A stretch of DNA of 64,000 bases, taken from Casimicrobiaceae bacterium. GTDB taxonomy: Bacteria > Pseudomonadota > Gammaproteobacteria > Burkholderiales > Casimicrobiaceae. This document shows positions 19,077-28,567 of this stretch, in pieces. The translations under genes and the position numbers were made by a program. Numbering within the stretch: the first letter of the stretch is position 1; each line of letters starts with the position of its first letter. A model generated the notes under the pieces. It was not told the origin of the DNA and did no database searches. It saw only the letters and a list, made by a program, of their open reading frames with translations. Location of the stretch: assembly GCA_025056355.1 (NCBI GenBank), contig JANWWI010000005.1:29354-93353 (forward strand), in the 5' to 3' direction.

Positions 19077-20195
19077 ATGTTGAACGTGCTGTTGTTTTTC
19101 GCGGGTCTGGCAGCGCTCGCGCTCGGCGCCGAGGCGCTCGTGCGCGGTGCCTCGCGCCTTGCTCTCACCCTTGGGCTTTCGCCGCTTGTTGTAGGCCTCA
19201 CGGTCGTGGCCTTCGGCACAAGCGCGCCTGAGGCCGCCGTAACCATCGGCGCGGCCTACACGGGCGAGGCCGCGGTGGCGATCGGCAACGTCGTCGGCAG
19301 CAATATCCTCAATGTTCTCGTGATCCTGGGGGTGGCGGCGCTGTTGAGTCCGCTGGTGGTGCACATCCAGCTCATCCGGCAGGAGGTACCCATCATGATT
19401 GCGGCATCGGTCGGCGTTGCAATCATGGCCGCCGATGCGCGTCTTTCAGCGCTCGAAGGTGCATTGCTCACGCTGGCTTTGGTGACCTATACGGCGTTTT
19501 TGGTCGTGAAGGCTCGCCGCGAACGCGCGGCCGAGATCGAGCAATACCGCGCAGAGATTGGGCCGCGCAGCCCGGAGGATCGACACGACCTTCTGGCTCT
19601 CCCGCTCGTGCAGGTATTGCTCATCGGCTTTGGCCTCGCGTTCCTTGTGCTCGGAGCGCGGTGGCTCGTGACCGCGGCGGTCGCCCTTGCTCAATGGTTC
19701 GGCGTCAGCGACGTCGTCATCGGTTTGACGATCGTTGCCCTCGGAACCTCGCTGCCCGAGATCGCTACGAGCGTGCTGGCTGTCTGGAAGGGGGAGCGGG
19801 ATCTCGCCGCGGGCAACGTCGTTGGCAGCAACATCTTCAACCTGCTCGCCTGTCTGGGTTTGGCCGCGCTCGTTGCCCCAGAGGGCCTGCCTGTTCCGCA
19901 GTCCGTCTTGCGCTTCGATCTATGGGTGATGCTTGCGGTCGCCGTGGCCTGCTTGCCCGTGTTTCTGTCGGGCCAGGGGATTGCCCGCTGGGAAGGCGGG
20001 TTGTTCCTGTTCTACTACGCCGCATACGTGAGCTACCAAATCCTCGCCCACGAACACCACGCCGCTGTTCAGGTCTTCTCCACGGTGATGCTTGCTTTCG
20101 TCGTTCCGCTCACCGCGGTCACGTTGGCGGTCAGCGTTTTGCCCCTCCGCCGCGCCCGTCGGCAGGCCGCGGATAGCCGAGACCCTGTCCGCTAG
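19077..20195 (+). CDS. calcium/sodium antiporter (CaCA family, YrbG type)
   Basis: A 372-residue protein with two homologous halves of about five helices each. The alpha-1 repeat is FGTSAPEAAVTIGAAYTGEA then GNVVGSNILNVLVILG. The alpha-2 repeat is LGTSLPEIATSVLAVWKGER then GNVVGSNIFNLLACLG. The GTSxPE and GNVVGSN motifs form the cation site of K+-independent Na+/Ca2+ exchangers. It resides in the inner membrane and probably extrudes Ca2+ against Na+ or H+. A slightly charged cytosolic loop (KARRERAAEIEQYRAEIGPR) separates the halves, as in the family. A single-gene unit. Confidence 0.93.
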   Translation: MLNVLLFFAGLAALALGAEALVRGASRLALTLGLSPLVVGLTVVAFGTSAPEAAVTIGAAYTGEAAVAIGNVVGSNILNVLVILGVAALLSPLVVHIQLIRQEVPIMIAASVGVAIMAADARLSALEGALLTLALVTYTAFLVVKARRERAAEIEQYRAEIGPRSPEDRHDLLALPLVQVLLIGFGLAFLVLGARWLVTAAVALAQWFGVSDVVIGLTIVALGTSLPEIATSVLAVWKGERDLAAGNVVGSNIFNLLACLGLAALVAPEGLPVPQSVLRFDLWVMLAVAVACLPVFLSGQGIARWEGGLFLFYYAAYVSYQILAHEHHAAVQVFSTVMLAFVVPLTAVTLAVSVLPLRRARRQAADSRDPVR

Positions 20196-20341
20196 CGTCG
20201 ATCCATCGCATGAGACTTCTGTCAACGGCCCTACAATTCATGCGTTTTTTCCTAGCGTCGCGGCCGAAAAAAGGTCGTGGCATTGGCTGTCAAACCAAAT
20301 CAACAACCGGTCAAGAGCCGGCTCAACCACGAGGAAACACC

Positions 20342-20992
20342 ATGAAAAAACTGCTTGCCCTGTTCGTGGCTTACGTGTTCTCGGCGGTCTCGCTCGCCAC
20401 CGTCAATATCAACACCGCCACCAAGGACGAACTGGACAAACTGCCGGGAATCGGCCCGGCGAAGGCCCAGGCCATCATCGACTACCGGACTAAGCATGGG
20501 CCCTTCAAGTCGCTCGAAGACATCCAGAAGGTCAGCGGCATCGGCCCGGAAACCTTCAAAGACATCAAGGACAAGATCAGCCTCACGGGCCCGACCAAAA
20601 TCACGTGGGACGTGAAGAAGGAGACGGGTGCAGCGCCCAAGGCCGACGCCGGCAAGAAGGACGCCCCCAAGGCCGATGCAGGCAAGACAGCGGCACCGGC
20701 TGCCACGGCGGCGGCCAAAGATACCCCGAAGAAAGACGAGGCTAAGAAGGAAGAGGGCAAGAAGGAGGCCCCGAAGAAAGAGGAAGCCAAGAAAGACGAA
20801 CCCAAGAAGTCCGAGGCGAAGAAAGACGACGGCAAGAAAGACGCCGTGAAGAAGGACGAGCCGAAGAAGGACGAACCGAAGAAGGACGCCGCGAAGAAAG
20901 ACGACGGCAAGAAAGAAGCGCCCAAGAAAGAAGCCGGCAAGAGCGACGCTCCCGGCAAAGAGGGTGCGAAGAAGGACGAAGCCAAAAAGTAA
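20342..20992 (+). CDS. ComEA-like helix-hairpin-helix protein with long Lys/Asp/Glu-rich tail
   Basis: A 216-residue protein from the ATG at 20342 (GAGGAAACACC upstream; the frame is open further 5'). Signal peptide at residues 1-19 (KKLLALFVAYVFSAVSLA). Residues about 20-80 form the ComEA helix-hairpin-helix pair: VNINTATKDELDKLPGIGPA and VSGIGPETFKDIKDKIS, which bind DNA without sequence specificity. From about residue 95 to the end the protein is almost only K, D, E, A, P and G (KKDE, KKEE, KKDAA units), about 120 residues of low-complexity, probably unstructured sequence. ComEA proteins pull incoming DNA across the periplasm in natural transformation. The tail could bind DNA or cell wall. 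A strong terminator follows directly. Confidence 0.86.
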   Translation: MKKLLALFVAYVFSAVSLATVNINTATKDELDKLPGIGPAKAQAIIDYRTKHGPFKSLEDIQKVSGIGPETFKDIKDKISLTGPTKITWDVKKETGAAPKADAGKKDAPKADAGKTAAPAATAAAKDTPKKDEAKKEEGKKEAPKKEEAKKDEPKKSEAKKDDGKKDAVKKDEPKKDEPKKDAAKKDDGKKEAPKKEAGKSDAPGKEGAKKDEAKK

Positions 20993-21016
20993 GCCTCTTG
21001 CTCGTGCGTGACCTGA

Positions 21017-21041
21017 AAACCCCGCTACGGCGGGGTTTTTC
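21017..21041 (+). terminator. Rho-independent terminator after the ComEA-like gene
   Basis: AAAACCCCGC, loop TACG, GCGGGGTTTTT: a GC stem extended by A/T pairs with a T run, 24 bp after the stop codon. It is close to symmetric and could also act on the opposite strand. Confidence 0.87.
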
Positions 21042-21305
21042 GTTTCCGGGAGTCCTTCTGCACGAAATCGTCTCTCGCGGATCGATGGCCCCCGGTCGCC
21101 GGAGCCGCGCACCGGCGATCGCTCTGAGAGGCGACATCGCCCGTGCCTGCAACAGGATTGCAGTCGATGCTGCCTGCCACACCCGCGACTCCTTCGCGCA
21201 AGCGTTCAAGGTGAGGCTTGCGCAACCGTTTTGCGTATCGCGCGTGGACTGGCAACCGCCAATGACGCTACCATAGGCAAATCGCGACATCTCGGAGGAT
21301 CGTCG

Positions 21306-22910
21306 ATGAGCATGACTCGATTCTGTCGGTGGATCGGACAGGCCGGTGCCCTTGCGCTTGCCGCGCTCGTGCTCGGCGCGGGAAGCAGTCCCGTGCTCGC
21401 CCAAGGCAAAGTGCTTCGCATCGCGCCGCACGCCTTCCCCGCCAATCTCGACCCGATCAACGTGACGGCCTACATCACCCGCAATCACGGCTACATGATC
21501 TACGACACCCTGTTCGGCACCGACGAAAAGGGGCAGATCAAGCCGCAGATGGTGGACCGATGGACGACCTCACCGGACGGGAAGGTCTGGACCTTCACGC
21601 TTCGAAACGGCCTTGAATTCCACGACGGCAAGCCGGTCACGGGAGAAGATGTGGTCGCCTCGATCCGGCGTTGGGGCGCACGGGATGCCTTCGGTCAGAA
21701 GCTCATGAGCTTCGTCGATCGGATGGAAGCGCCCGATCCCAAGACCTTCCGCATCATCCTCAAAGAGCCCACCGGCATCGTCCTCGATGCGCTTGGCAAG
21801 CCCTCATCAAATGTGCCCTTCATCATGCCCAAGCGGGTAGCCGAGACCGATCCGTTCAAGGTGATCGATGACTACACCGGCTCTGGGCCCTACATCTTCA
21901 AGCGCGATGAGTACCAGCCGGGCGTCAAGGCGGTCTACGTCAAAAACCCGAAGTACGTGCCGCGTAACGAGCCGCCTTCGGGCACCGCCGGGGGCAAGCG
22001 CGTCTACGTCGACCGGGTCGAGTGGATTTCGCTCAAGGACCCGCAGACACAACTCAATGCCCTGCTCGCCGGGGAAATCGACATCCTTGAGTCGCCCGCC
22101 TTCGAACACTACCCGGTTTTGCGCAAAGACCCTCGGGTGCAAATCGTCGACACGGCCTCCTTCAATTCGCAGTTCATCATGCGTTTCAACCACCTCGTGC
22201 CGCCGTTCAACAATCCAAAGGTGCGTGAGGCAGCCATGTGGGCCGTGAATCAAAACGCTTTCCTTCGCGCGCAGGTCGGCCCCGAAAACGAGGGCATGTT
22301 CTTCACCTGCCCAAGTATGTATCCATGCGGCACCCCGCTTGCCACGCCCAAGGGCAGCGAATTCATGGTCAACGGCAACATGGCCAAGGCACAGCAACTG
22401 CTCAAAGAATCGGGCTATGACGGCAAGCCCATCGTGATTCTGCGCCCCACCGATCTGCAGACGATTCACAAGCTGCCGCTGGTGGCGACCCAACTGCTGC
22501 GGCAGGCAGGCTTCAAGGTCGATCTCATCACCATGGACTGGGGCTCGCTCGTAGCGCGCCGCGCCAAGAAGGAGCCTGCCGATCAAGGAGGCTGGAACAT
22601 CTTTTTGACGGCTTGGGTCGGTGCAGACATCTTGAATCCCCTCACGAGCGCACCGCTTGTGGCAGCGGGGGAGAAAAGCTGGCCGGGATGGCCGACCGAC
22701 GCCGAGCTCGAGCGGCTGCGCGATCAGTACGCCCGCGCAACCACCGAGGCCGAGAAAAAACGCCTTGCCGAGGCGGTGCAGGTGCGCGCGGTCGAAGTCG
22801 GCACCCATGCCATTCTTGGCGAATACAAAAATCCGGCGGCCGTGCGCAAGGGCGTAACCGGTCTGCTCAAGGCAGGCGCGCAGGTCTACTGGAACGTGCA
22901 AAAGAATTGA
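21306..22910 (+). CDS. ABC transporter substrate-binding protein, family 5 (peptide/nickel type)
   Basis: A 534-residue periplasmic binding protein. The ATG at 21306 sits 6 bp after GGAGGA; the upstream in-frame extension is not used. A signal peptide (ALALAALVLGAGSSPVLAQ) is followed by KVLRIAPHAFPANLDPIN and the SBP_bac_5 core (WTFTLRNGLEFHDGKPVTGEDV; IIVLRPTDLQT-like C-lobe region). It would bind an oligopeptide, glycoside or other small solute. No permease or ATPase genes are adjacent, so it is an orphan receptor here. Its stop is 3 bp before the GntR-type regulator gene, so it may be co-transcribed with or regulated together with the aldarate operon. Confidence 0.9.
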   Translation: MSMTRFCRWIGQAGALALAALVLGAGSSPVLAQGKVLRIAPHAFPANLDPINVTAYITRNHGYMIYDTLFGTDEKGQIKPQMVDRWTTSPDGKVWTFTLRNGLEFHDGKPVTGEDVVASIRRWGARDAFGQKLMSFVDRMEAPDPKTFRIILKEPTGIVLDALGKPSSNVPFIMPKRVAETDPFKVIDDYTGSGPYIFKRDEYQPGVKAVYVKNPKYVPRNEPPSGTAGGKRVYVDRVEWISLKDPQTQLNALLAGEIDILESPAFEHYPVLRKDPRVQIVDTASFNSQFIMRFNHLVPPFNNPKVREAAMWAVNQNAFLRAQVGPENEGMFFTCPSMYPCGTPLATPKGSEFMVNGNMAKAQQLLKESGYDGKPIVILRPTDLQTIHKLPLVATQLLRQAGFKVDLITMDWGSLVARRAKKEPADQGGWNIFLTAWVGADILNPLTSAPLVAAGEKSWPGWPTDAELERLRDQYARATTEAEKKRLAEAVQVRAVEVGTHAILGEYKNPAAVRKGVTGLLKAGAQVYWNVQKN

Positions 22911-22913
22911 GGC

Positions 22914-23690
22914 TTGGACAGCCCAAATCGCCCCGAACCGTCAACCGCGCACGGCGTCTCCCCTCGCGTGCGGCTGCGGCGCGGCCGCACGCTGGCGCTT
23001 GAGCTCGTGGATCTGCTCTGCGAGCGCATCCGAGACAACACCTACGCCCCAGGCAGCCGTTTGCCGAGCGAGGCCGCGCTCGCCCAGGAATTCGGCGTGA
23101 GCCGCACAGTGGTTCGTGAAACCATCTCGAAGTTACAAGCCGCGGGCCTCGTCGAGACACGCCACGGAATCGGCACTTTCGTGATTGGGCTCGGCGAAGC
23201 CCCCACGGCCATGGCCGCCTTGGTACCGCCCCAAACCATCGAGGAGGTGCTTGCGGTGCTCGAGCTTCGGCTCGCCGTCGAGACCGAGGCAGCGGCGCTT
23301 GCAGCCAAACGTCGCACAGCAGCCGACCTCGAACAGATGGCAGCTGCTTTAGCGGAATTCCATCGGGCGCTCGAAACGGATGCCGACACCGTGCGCCACG
23401 ACCTCGCGTTCCACGAGGCCATCGCCCGCGCAACGCAAAACACCCACTTTTTGGATGCGCTCAAGACCTTGGGCCCGGGCGCCATCCCACGCGCGCGGCT
23501 CGACGGTGGAACGCAGCCCACCGGAGCACGCTACCGCGCCTACCTGCGCAGCATCCACGCCGAACACGAAAACATTTACGAAGCGATCCGAAGCGGCGAC
23601 GCCTCGGCCGCGCGCGCCGCGATGCGCACCCATCTGGCCAACAGCCGTGAGCGCCGACGACGGGCAGCCTATCCGACGGAATCGACCTAG
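22914..23690 (+). CDS. GntR family transcriptional regulator, FadR subfamily
   Basis: A 258-residue regulator. The N-terminal winged helix has LCERIRDNTYAPGSRLPSEA, LAQEFGVSRTVVRETISKLQ and GLVETRHGIGTFVIG, the canonical GntR DNA-binding pattern. The C-terminal FCD domain is all-helical with ELRLAVETEAAALAA, HDLAFHEAIARATQN and HEnIYEAIRSGD-like His residues that bind a metal and small carboxylate ligand. The likely role is sugar-acid-responsive repression of the following tctC-gudD-garD-garL-garR operon. The start is uncertain: TTG at 22914 follows the previous stop closely, and GTG at 22968 is an alternative. A candidate operator lies just downstream of the gene. Confidence 0.88.
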   Translation: MDSPNRPEPSTAHGVSPRVRLRRGRTLALELVDLLCERIRDNTYAPGSRLPSEAALAQEFGVSRTVVRETISKLQAAGLVETRHGIGTFVIGLGEAPTAMAALVPPQTIEEVLAVLELRLAVETEAAALAAKRRTAADLEQMAAALAEFHRALETDADTVRHDLAFHEAIARATQNTHFLDALKTLGPGAIPRARLDGGTQPTGARYRAYLRSIHAEHENIYEAIRSGDASAARAAMRTHLANSRERRRRAAYPTEST

Positions 23691-23775
23691 ACCCAACGCG
23701 CGCGCCCGCACGTGAGCGTAGGTGCACAGGCGAGGGCAAGTACCGGGCGTTTGAACGAAACAAGTATTTCGGCAG

Positions 23776-23793
23776 TTGTATGATGTCTTACAA
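23776..23793 (+). promoter_or_regulatory. candidate GntR/FadR-type operator
   Basis: TTGTA-8 nt-TACAA forms an 18-bp inverted repeat in the 173-bp space between the regulator gene and the tctC receptor. The half-sites resemble the T-GT/AC-A symmetry of FadR-subfamily operators. A TATGAT that could be a -10 (23779-23784) lies inside it, so binding would block transcription. Assignment is by position and symmetry only. Confidence 0.42.
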
Positions 23794-23863
23794 TTATGCG
23801 GTAAGGGCCCAGGTTCTTGCCGAGCCCTGTGTCGATGTCAGCCAAAGGACCAAAGGAGGAGTG

Positions 23864-24817
23864 ATGAGTATCAAGCATTGGCTTGCTGCAGCTGCGCTTG
23901 CCGTGGCGCTGCCAGTCGCAGCCTACCCCGAAAAACCCGTCACGCTTGTCGTGCCTTTCCCGCCTGGTGGCTCAACGGATCTGATCGCCCGCGCCATTCA
24001 ACCGAAGCTTCAAGAGCGCTTGGGAGGTACCTGGATCGTGGAGAACCGAGCCGGCGCGACGGGCACGGTGGGCGCTGCCGCGGTTGCCCGCGCCGCCCCC
24101 GATGGGCATACGCTGCTGGTTTCCTCGCTTGGCCCCTTTGTTATTGCACCGCACCTGATCAAGACCAACTACGATGCGCTCAAGGATCTCGATCCGATCA
24201 GCATCATCGTACAGGCGCCAAACGTGCTGGTCGTTCCCGCCAACAGCCCGCACCGCACGCTTGCGGAGCTGATCGCCTACATGCGTGCAAATCCCGGAAA
24301 GATGACCTTCGCCTCTTCGGGCAACGGCTCGAGCGATCACCTGTCTGCGGAACTGTTCTGGCAGCAGACCGGCACGAGCGGCGTACACGTTCCCTACAAA
24401 GGGGGCGGGCCGGCAATGACCGACCTGCTCGGCGGCCAGGTCAACGCCGCTTTCGTCAACATCAACACCGCTTTGCCGCACATTCGGGCAGGCAAGCTCA
24501 GGGCGCTTGCCACAGCGAGCGCCTCCCGCTCGCCGCTGCTGCCGGACGTGCCAACGCTCGAAGAGCAAGGCGTGCGCGAGGCCAACGTCCAATCCTGGCA
24601 AGCAATCGCCGGACCGCGCGGCCTGCCCCCGGCGATCAAGGCACGCATCCGCGAGGCGGTTGTCTACGCCGTCAACGACCCGACGATCAAGGCGCGTCTG
24701 CTCGATCTGGGCTTTGAGATCGTCGCAAGCACGCCCGAGCAGTTCGCCGCCTTCCAAGCCTCCGAGTATGCGCGCTGGCAGAGGCTGATCACCACTCGCA
24801 ACATCAAGGCGGACTAA
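23864..24817 (+). CDS. tripartite tricarboxylate transporter receptor (Bug/TctC family)
   Basis: A 317-residue periplasmic receptor; the ATG at 23864 is preceded by AGGAGGA. A signal peptide ends near AYPEKPVTLVVPFPPGGSTD, the diagnostic Bug start, where the GGSTD loop binds the ligand carboxylate. The conserved NRAGATGTVGAAAVARAAPD and HVPYKGGGPAMTDLLGGQV segments are present. Bug proteins bind small carboxylates for TctAB-type permeases. No tctAB genes are present here. Position at the head of a glucarate/galactarate operon suggests an aldarate ligand. Confidence 0.92.
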   Translation: MSIKHWLAAAALAVALPVAAYPEKPVTLVVPFPPGGSTDLIARAIQPKLQERLGGTWIVENRAGATGTVGAAAVARAAPDGHTLLVSSLGPFVIAPHLIKTNYDALKDLDPISIIVQAPNVLVVPANSPHRTLAELIAYMRANPGKMTFASSGNGSSDHLSAELFWQQTGTSGVHVPYKGGGPAMTDLLGGQVNAAFVNINTALPHIRAGKLRALATASASRSPLLPDVPTLEEQGVREANVQSWQAIAGPRGLPPAIKARIREAVVYAVNDPTIKARLLDLGFEIVASTPEQFAAFQASEYARWQRLITTRNIKAD

Positions 24818-24838
24818 AGCCTGGGCTCGACGCGATCC

Positions 24839-26167
24839 GTGACCTCCACGCCTCGCATCCGGAGCATCGAGGTCGTGCCCGTGGCGGGCCACGACAGCAT
24901 GCTGCTCAACCTCTCGGGCGCGCATGCCCCATGCTTTACCCGAAATGTGTTGATCCTGCGCGATGATGCCGGACGCATCGGCCTCGGCGAGGTGCCTGGC
25001 GGCGAGAGCATCCGGCGCACCCTTGAAGAGGCGGGACCGCTCGTCGTGGGCCGACCCATTGGTCGCTGGCAAGAGATTGTGCGGGCGGTGCAGGTCGCCT
25101 TCGCAGCGCGCGACGCCACCGGCCGAGGACAACAAACCTTCGACCAGCGCACGACCATCCACGCTGCCACGGCCATCGAGGCCGCGCTACTCGATCTGCT
25201 CGGCCAGCATCTCGAGGTGCCGGTGGCCGCCCTCCTGGGCGAAGGACAGCAGCGTGATCGGGTGCCGGTGCTTGGCTACCTCTTCTTTATCGGCGACCGT
25301 CGTCGCACAGGCCTGCCATACCGCGCCCCGCCCGCGCGCGGCGACGATTGGCTCATCCTGCGTGACGAACCGGCGCTCACGACCGACGCGATCGTTCGCC
25401 TGGCCGAGGCGGCGCAGGCACGCTACGGCTTCAGCGACTTCAAACTCAAAGGCGGTGTTTTTGCACCCGAGCAGGAAGTGGAGACGGTCATCGCGCTGCA
25501 CGAACGCTTTCCCGAAGCCCGCATGACGCTGGACCCGAACGGCTGCTGGTCGCTTGCGGAAGCGATTCGCCTCGGCCAGCTGCTGCGCGGCGTCATCGCG
25601 TACGCAGAGGACCCGTGCGGCGCCGAAGGCGATCTGAGCGGACGCGAGGTGCTGGCCGAGTTCAGGCGCGCAACCGGCCTGCCTACGGCCACGAACATGG
25701 TGGCCACCGACTGGCGGCAGCTCATGCACTCGCTCCTGCTGCAAAGCGTGGACATCCCGCTTGCCGATCCGCATTTTTGGACGCTCTCCGGAAGCGTCCG
25801 TGTGGCCCAGCTCTGCCGTGACTTCGGTATGACCTGGGGCTCGCATTCGAACAATCACTTCGACATCTCGCTGGCGATGTTCACGCATGTTGCGGCGGCT
25901 GCCCCGGGGCGTATCACCGCGATCGACACGCACTGGATCTGGCAAGACGGGCAACGCCTCACCCGCGAGCCGCTCGCAATCCGAGGCGGTGAAATCCGTG
26001 TGCCGGACCGGCCGGGCCTCGGCATCGAACTCGACCGCGAGCGGCTCGATGCCGCGCACGCGCTCTACCGGAGCTTGCAGGGCGGCGAGCGTGACGATGC
26101 AGCTGCGATGCAATCGCTGATTCCTGGCTGGCGCTTCGATCCGAAGCGTCCGTGCCTCGTACGATGA
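24839..26167 (+). CDS. gudD: glucarate dehydratase (enolase superfamily)
   Basis: A 442-residue enolase-superfamily protein starting at GTG 24839, 21 bp after the receptor gene. The N-terminal capping domain has [19 protein letters not shown]. The barrel has [17 protein letters not shown] with the KxK base motif region, metal ligands in [11 protein letters not shown] and [26 protein letters not shown], and the catalytic His in [18 protein letters not shown]. This set matches GudD, which dehydrates D-glucarate to 5-keto-4-deoxyglucarate. GudD and the following GarD feed the same intermediate to GarL and GarR. Confidence 0.9.
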   Translation: MTSTPRIRSIEVVPVAGHDSMLLNLSGAHAPCFTRNVLILRDDAGRIGLGEVPGGESIRRTLEEAGPLVVGRPIGRWQEIVRAVQVAFAARDATGRGQQTFDQRTTIHAATAIEAALLDLLGQHLEVPVAALLGEGQQRDRVPVLGYLFFIGDRRRTGLPYRAPPARGDDWLILRDEPALTTDAIVRLAEAAQARYGFSDFKLKGGVFAPEQEVETVIALHERFPEARMTLDPNGCWSLAEAIRLGQLLRGVIAYAEDPCGAEGDLSGREVLAEFRRATGLPTATNMVATDWRQLMHSLLLQSVDIPLADPHFWTLSGSVRVAQLCRDFGMTWGSHSNNHFDISLAMFTHVAAAAPGRITAIDTHWIWQDGQRLTREPLAIRGGEIRVPDRPGLGIELDRERLDAAHALYRSLQGGERDDAAAMQSLIPGWRFDPKRPCLVR

Positions 26168-26192
26168 TGGAAGCGCTGAGCGCAACTGACGC

Positions 26193-27740
26193 ATGCCCAC
26201 CGCACAACCGCACCTGATCCGCATCGATCCGCGCGACAACGTGGCCGTCGTCGCCAATGAGGGCGGTCTCGCGGCCGGCACCGAGATCGCCGCGCTGGGC
26301 CTGCGGCTTGTCGAGGCGATCCCGCAAGGGCACAAGGTAGCGCTCGCGCACCTTGCCGCCGGCGACCCCGTCATCCGCTATGGCGTCACCATCGGCTACG
26401 CGGCGCAAGCGTTGAGCGCGGGCAGTTGGGTCAACGAGGCACGGCTCAGACTGCCGCCGGCGCCCCGGCTCGATCAACTGCCGCCCCCCGAGCCGGTTAC
26501 CTCGCCGCCACCAGCGCTCGAGGGCTACAGCTTTGAAGGCTATCGAAACCCCGATGGCTCGGTGGGCACGCGAAACGTCCTGGCCGTCACGACCACCGTG
26601 CAGTGCGTGGCCGGTGTCGTCAGCCACGCGGTCGAGCGCATCCGGCGCGAACTGCTACCGCACTTTCCGAATGTCGACGGTGTGGTTGCGCTCGAGCACA
26701 GCTACGGCTGCGGGGTTGCGATCGATGCGCCGAATGCCTCGATTCCCATCCGGACGCTGCGCAATCTCGCCCGCAACCCCAACTTCGGCGGCCAGACGCT
26801 GGTGGTGTCACTCGGCTGCGAGAAGCTCACCACGGAGCGGCTTTTCCCCGCCGGCACGATCGCGATCATGGATGAGCGCGATATCGTGCGGCTTCAAGAT
26901 CGCAGGCATGTGGGCTTCGAAAGCATGATCGCCTCGATCCTCGCCGCGGCGGAGCGTCATCTCGACCGACTCAACCGGCGCCGTCGCGAAAGGCTACCCG
27001 CAAGCGAGCTCGTGGTTGGCATGCAGTGCGGCGGCAGCGACGCCTTCTCGGGCCTGACCGCCAATCCCGCCGTAGGCGTGGCCGCAGACCTGCTCGTCCG
27101 TGCCGGCGCCACGGTCATCGTGAGCGAAATCACCGAGGTGCGCGATGCAGCCGGGGAGCTCACGCGCCGTGCGGCAAGCCCGGAAGTCGCTTCGGCCATC
27201 GTGCGCGAGCTGGCCGCCTATGACGCCTACCTCGCAGGCGGCGGCGCGGACCGCAGCGCCAACACGACGCCGGGCAACAAGGCCGGTGGCTTGTCCAACA
27301 TCGTCGAGAAGGCCATGGGCTCGATCATCAAAAGCGGCAGCACTCCGATCCGCCATGTGCTCGCCGCCGGCGAACGGCTCACCCTTGACCAGCGGGGTCT
27401 TGTATTCCTGGCCGGTCCAGCTTCGGACTTCATCTGCGGTACGTTGGAAATGGCCGCGGGGATGAACGTGCACGTCTTCACCACCGGCCGCGGAACCCCC
27501 TACGGGCTGCCCGCCGTGCCGGTCATCAAGGTCGCCACCCGCAGCGAACTTGCGCGCCGCTGGCACGATCTGATCGACCTCGACGCAGGACCGATCGCCA
27601 CCGGCGAGGCCACGGTCGAGGAGATCGGCTCTCAGCTCTTCGAGCTAATCCTCGAAACCGCAAGCGGAAAGCCGACCTGGTCCGAGCGCTGGCGACTCGA
27701 AAACGCCCTCACCCTTTTCAACCCTGCTCCGATCACCTGA
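26193..27740 (+). CDS. garD: galactarate dehydratase
   Basis: A 515-residue UxaA/GarD-type dehydratase. The N-terminal SAF-like domain covers residues 1-95 ([34 protein letters not shown]). The catalytic part has [49 protein letters not shown] and [19 protein letters not shown], followed by [20 protein letters not shown]. These Cys/His-rich blocks bind the iron used for dehydration. It converts galactarate to 5-keto-4-deoxyglucarate. The next gene encodes the aldolase for that product. Confidence 0.94.
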   Translation: MPTAQPHLIRIDPRDNVAVVANEGGLAAGTEIAALGLRLVEAIPQGHKVALAHLAAGDPVIRYGVTIGYAAQALSAGSWVNEARLRLPPAPRLDQLPPPEPVTSPPPALEGYSFEGYRNPDGSVGTRNVLAVTTTVQCVAGVVSHAVERIRRELLPHFPNVDGVVALEHSYGCGVAIDAPNASIPIRTLRNLARNPNFGGQTLVVSLGCEKLTTERLFPAGTIAIMDERDIVRLQDRRHVGFESMIASILAAAERHLDRLNRRRRERLPASELVVGMQCGGSDAFSGLTANPAVGVAADLLVRAGATVIVSEITEVRDAAGELTRRAASPEVASAIVRELAAYDAYLAGGGADRSANTTPGNKAGGLSNIVEKAMGSIIKSGSTPIRHVLAAGERLTLDQRGLVFLAGPASDFICGTLEMAAGMNVHVFTTGRGTPYGLPAVPVIKVATRSELARRWHDLIDLDAGPIATGEATVEEIGSQLFELILETASGKPTWSERWRLENALTLFNPAPIT

Positions 27741-27766
27741 TCCACCTGCCCACAAGAAGCCTCACC

Positions 27767-28528
27767 GTGCGCCCCAACCCTTTGCGTCAGCTCTGGCAAC
27801 AAGACCGCGCCGCCCTCAACGGCTGGCTTGCGATCCCGAACTCCTTCACTGCCGAGACCATGGCCCATCAGGGTTGGGACTCGCTCACGATCGACCTCCA
27901 GCACGGCCTGATCGACTACCAGGCGATGGTGGGCATGCTGCAAGCGATCTCGACCACGTCGACCGTGCCGATCGTTCGCGTGCCCTGGCTCGATCCTGGG
28001 GCGATCATGAAAGCGCTTGATGCTGGCGCCTACGGGGTGATCTGCCCGATGGTGAACACGCGCGAAGATGCGCAGAAACTGGTCGCCTGGACCTCCTACG
28101 CTCCGCGCGGAACACGCAGCTTCGGTCCGGTTCGGGCCACCCTCTACGCGGGGCCAGACTACGCCCAGGCAGCCAATGACACGATTGTGCGCTTTGCCAT
28201 GATCGAAACCGTCCAGGCCCTCGATCAGCTCGATGCCATTCTCTCGGTCGAGGGACTCGATGCGATCTACATCGGCCCGTCCGATCTGTCGCTCTCCATG
28301 GGCTGCCGCCCGGTCTTCGATGAGGTGGACCCGCCGGTCGTGGAAGCGATTGCCTACATCCTCGAGCGTGCACGGGCCCACGGCGTCGTCGCCGGCATCC
28401 ATAACGGCGAGCCGCGCATCGCACGCGCACGCATCGCCCAGGGCTTTCGCTTCGTCTCGGTCGGCTCTGATGTCCGTTTCATGGCGGCGGCGGCACGCCA
28501 GACGGTCGATGCGATGCGTGCGCCCTGA
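27767..28528 (+). CDS. garL: 5-keto-4-deoxy-D-glucarate aldolase (HpcH/HpaI family)
   Basis: A 253-residue class II HpcH/HpaI aldolase starting at GTG 27767. Key blocks are GWDSLTIDLQHGLIDYQAMV, the RVPWLDPGAIMKALDAGAYG segment with the substrate Arg, MVNTREDAQKLV, and the metal site region AMIETVQALDQLDAI plus YIGPSDLSLSMG. It splits ketodeoxyglucarate into pyruvate and tartronate semialdehyde, which the next gene product reduces. Spacing of 26 bp from garD and 39 bp to garR fits one operon. Confidence 0.9.
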   Translation: MRPNPLRQLWQQDRAALNGWLAIPNSFTAETMAHQGWDSLTIDLQHGLIDYQAMVGMLQAISTTSTVPIVRVPWLDPGAIMKALDAGAYGVICPMVNTREDAQKLVAWTSYAPRGTRSFGPVRATLYAGPDYAQAANDTIVRFAMIETVQALDQLDAILSVEGLDAIYIGPSDLSLSMGCRPVFDEVDPPVVEAIAYILERARAHGVVAGIHNGEPRIARARIAQGFRFVSVGSDVRFMAAAARQTVDAMRAP

Positions 28529-28567
28529 TTCCCACTCCTGCCTTTGTTTTGTCACCACAGCAACGCC

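Noticed and set aside
18614..19246. Several 100-200 codon ORFs between glk and the antiporter gene
   Set aside because: Arg/Ser/Ala-rich translations on both strands, no recognisable domains, overlapping each other.
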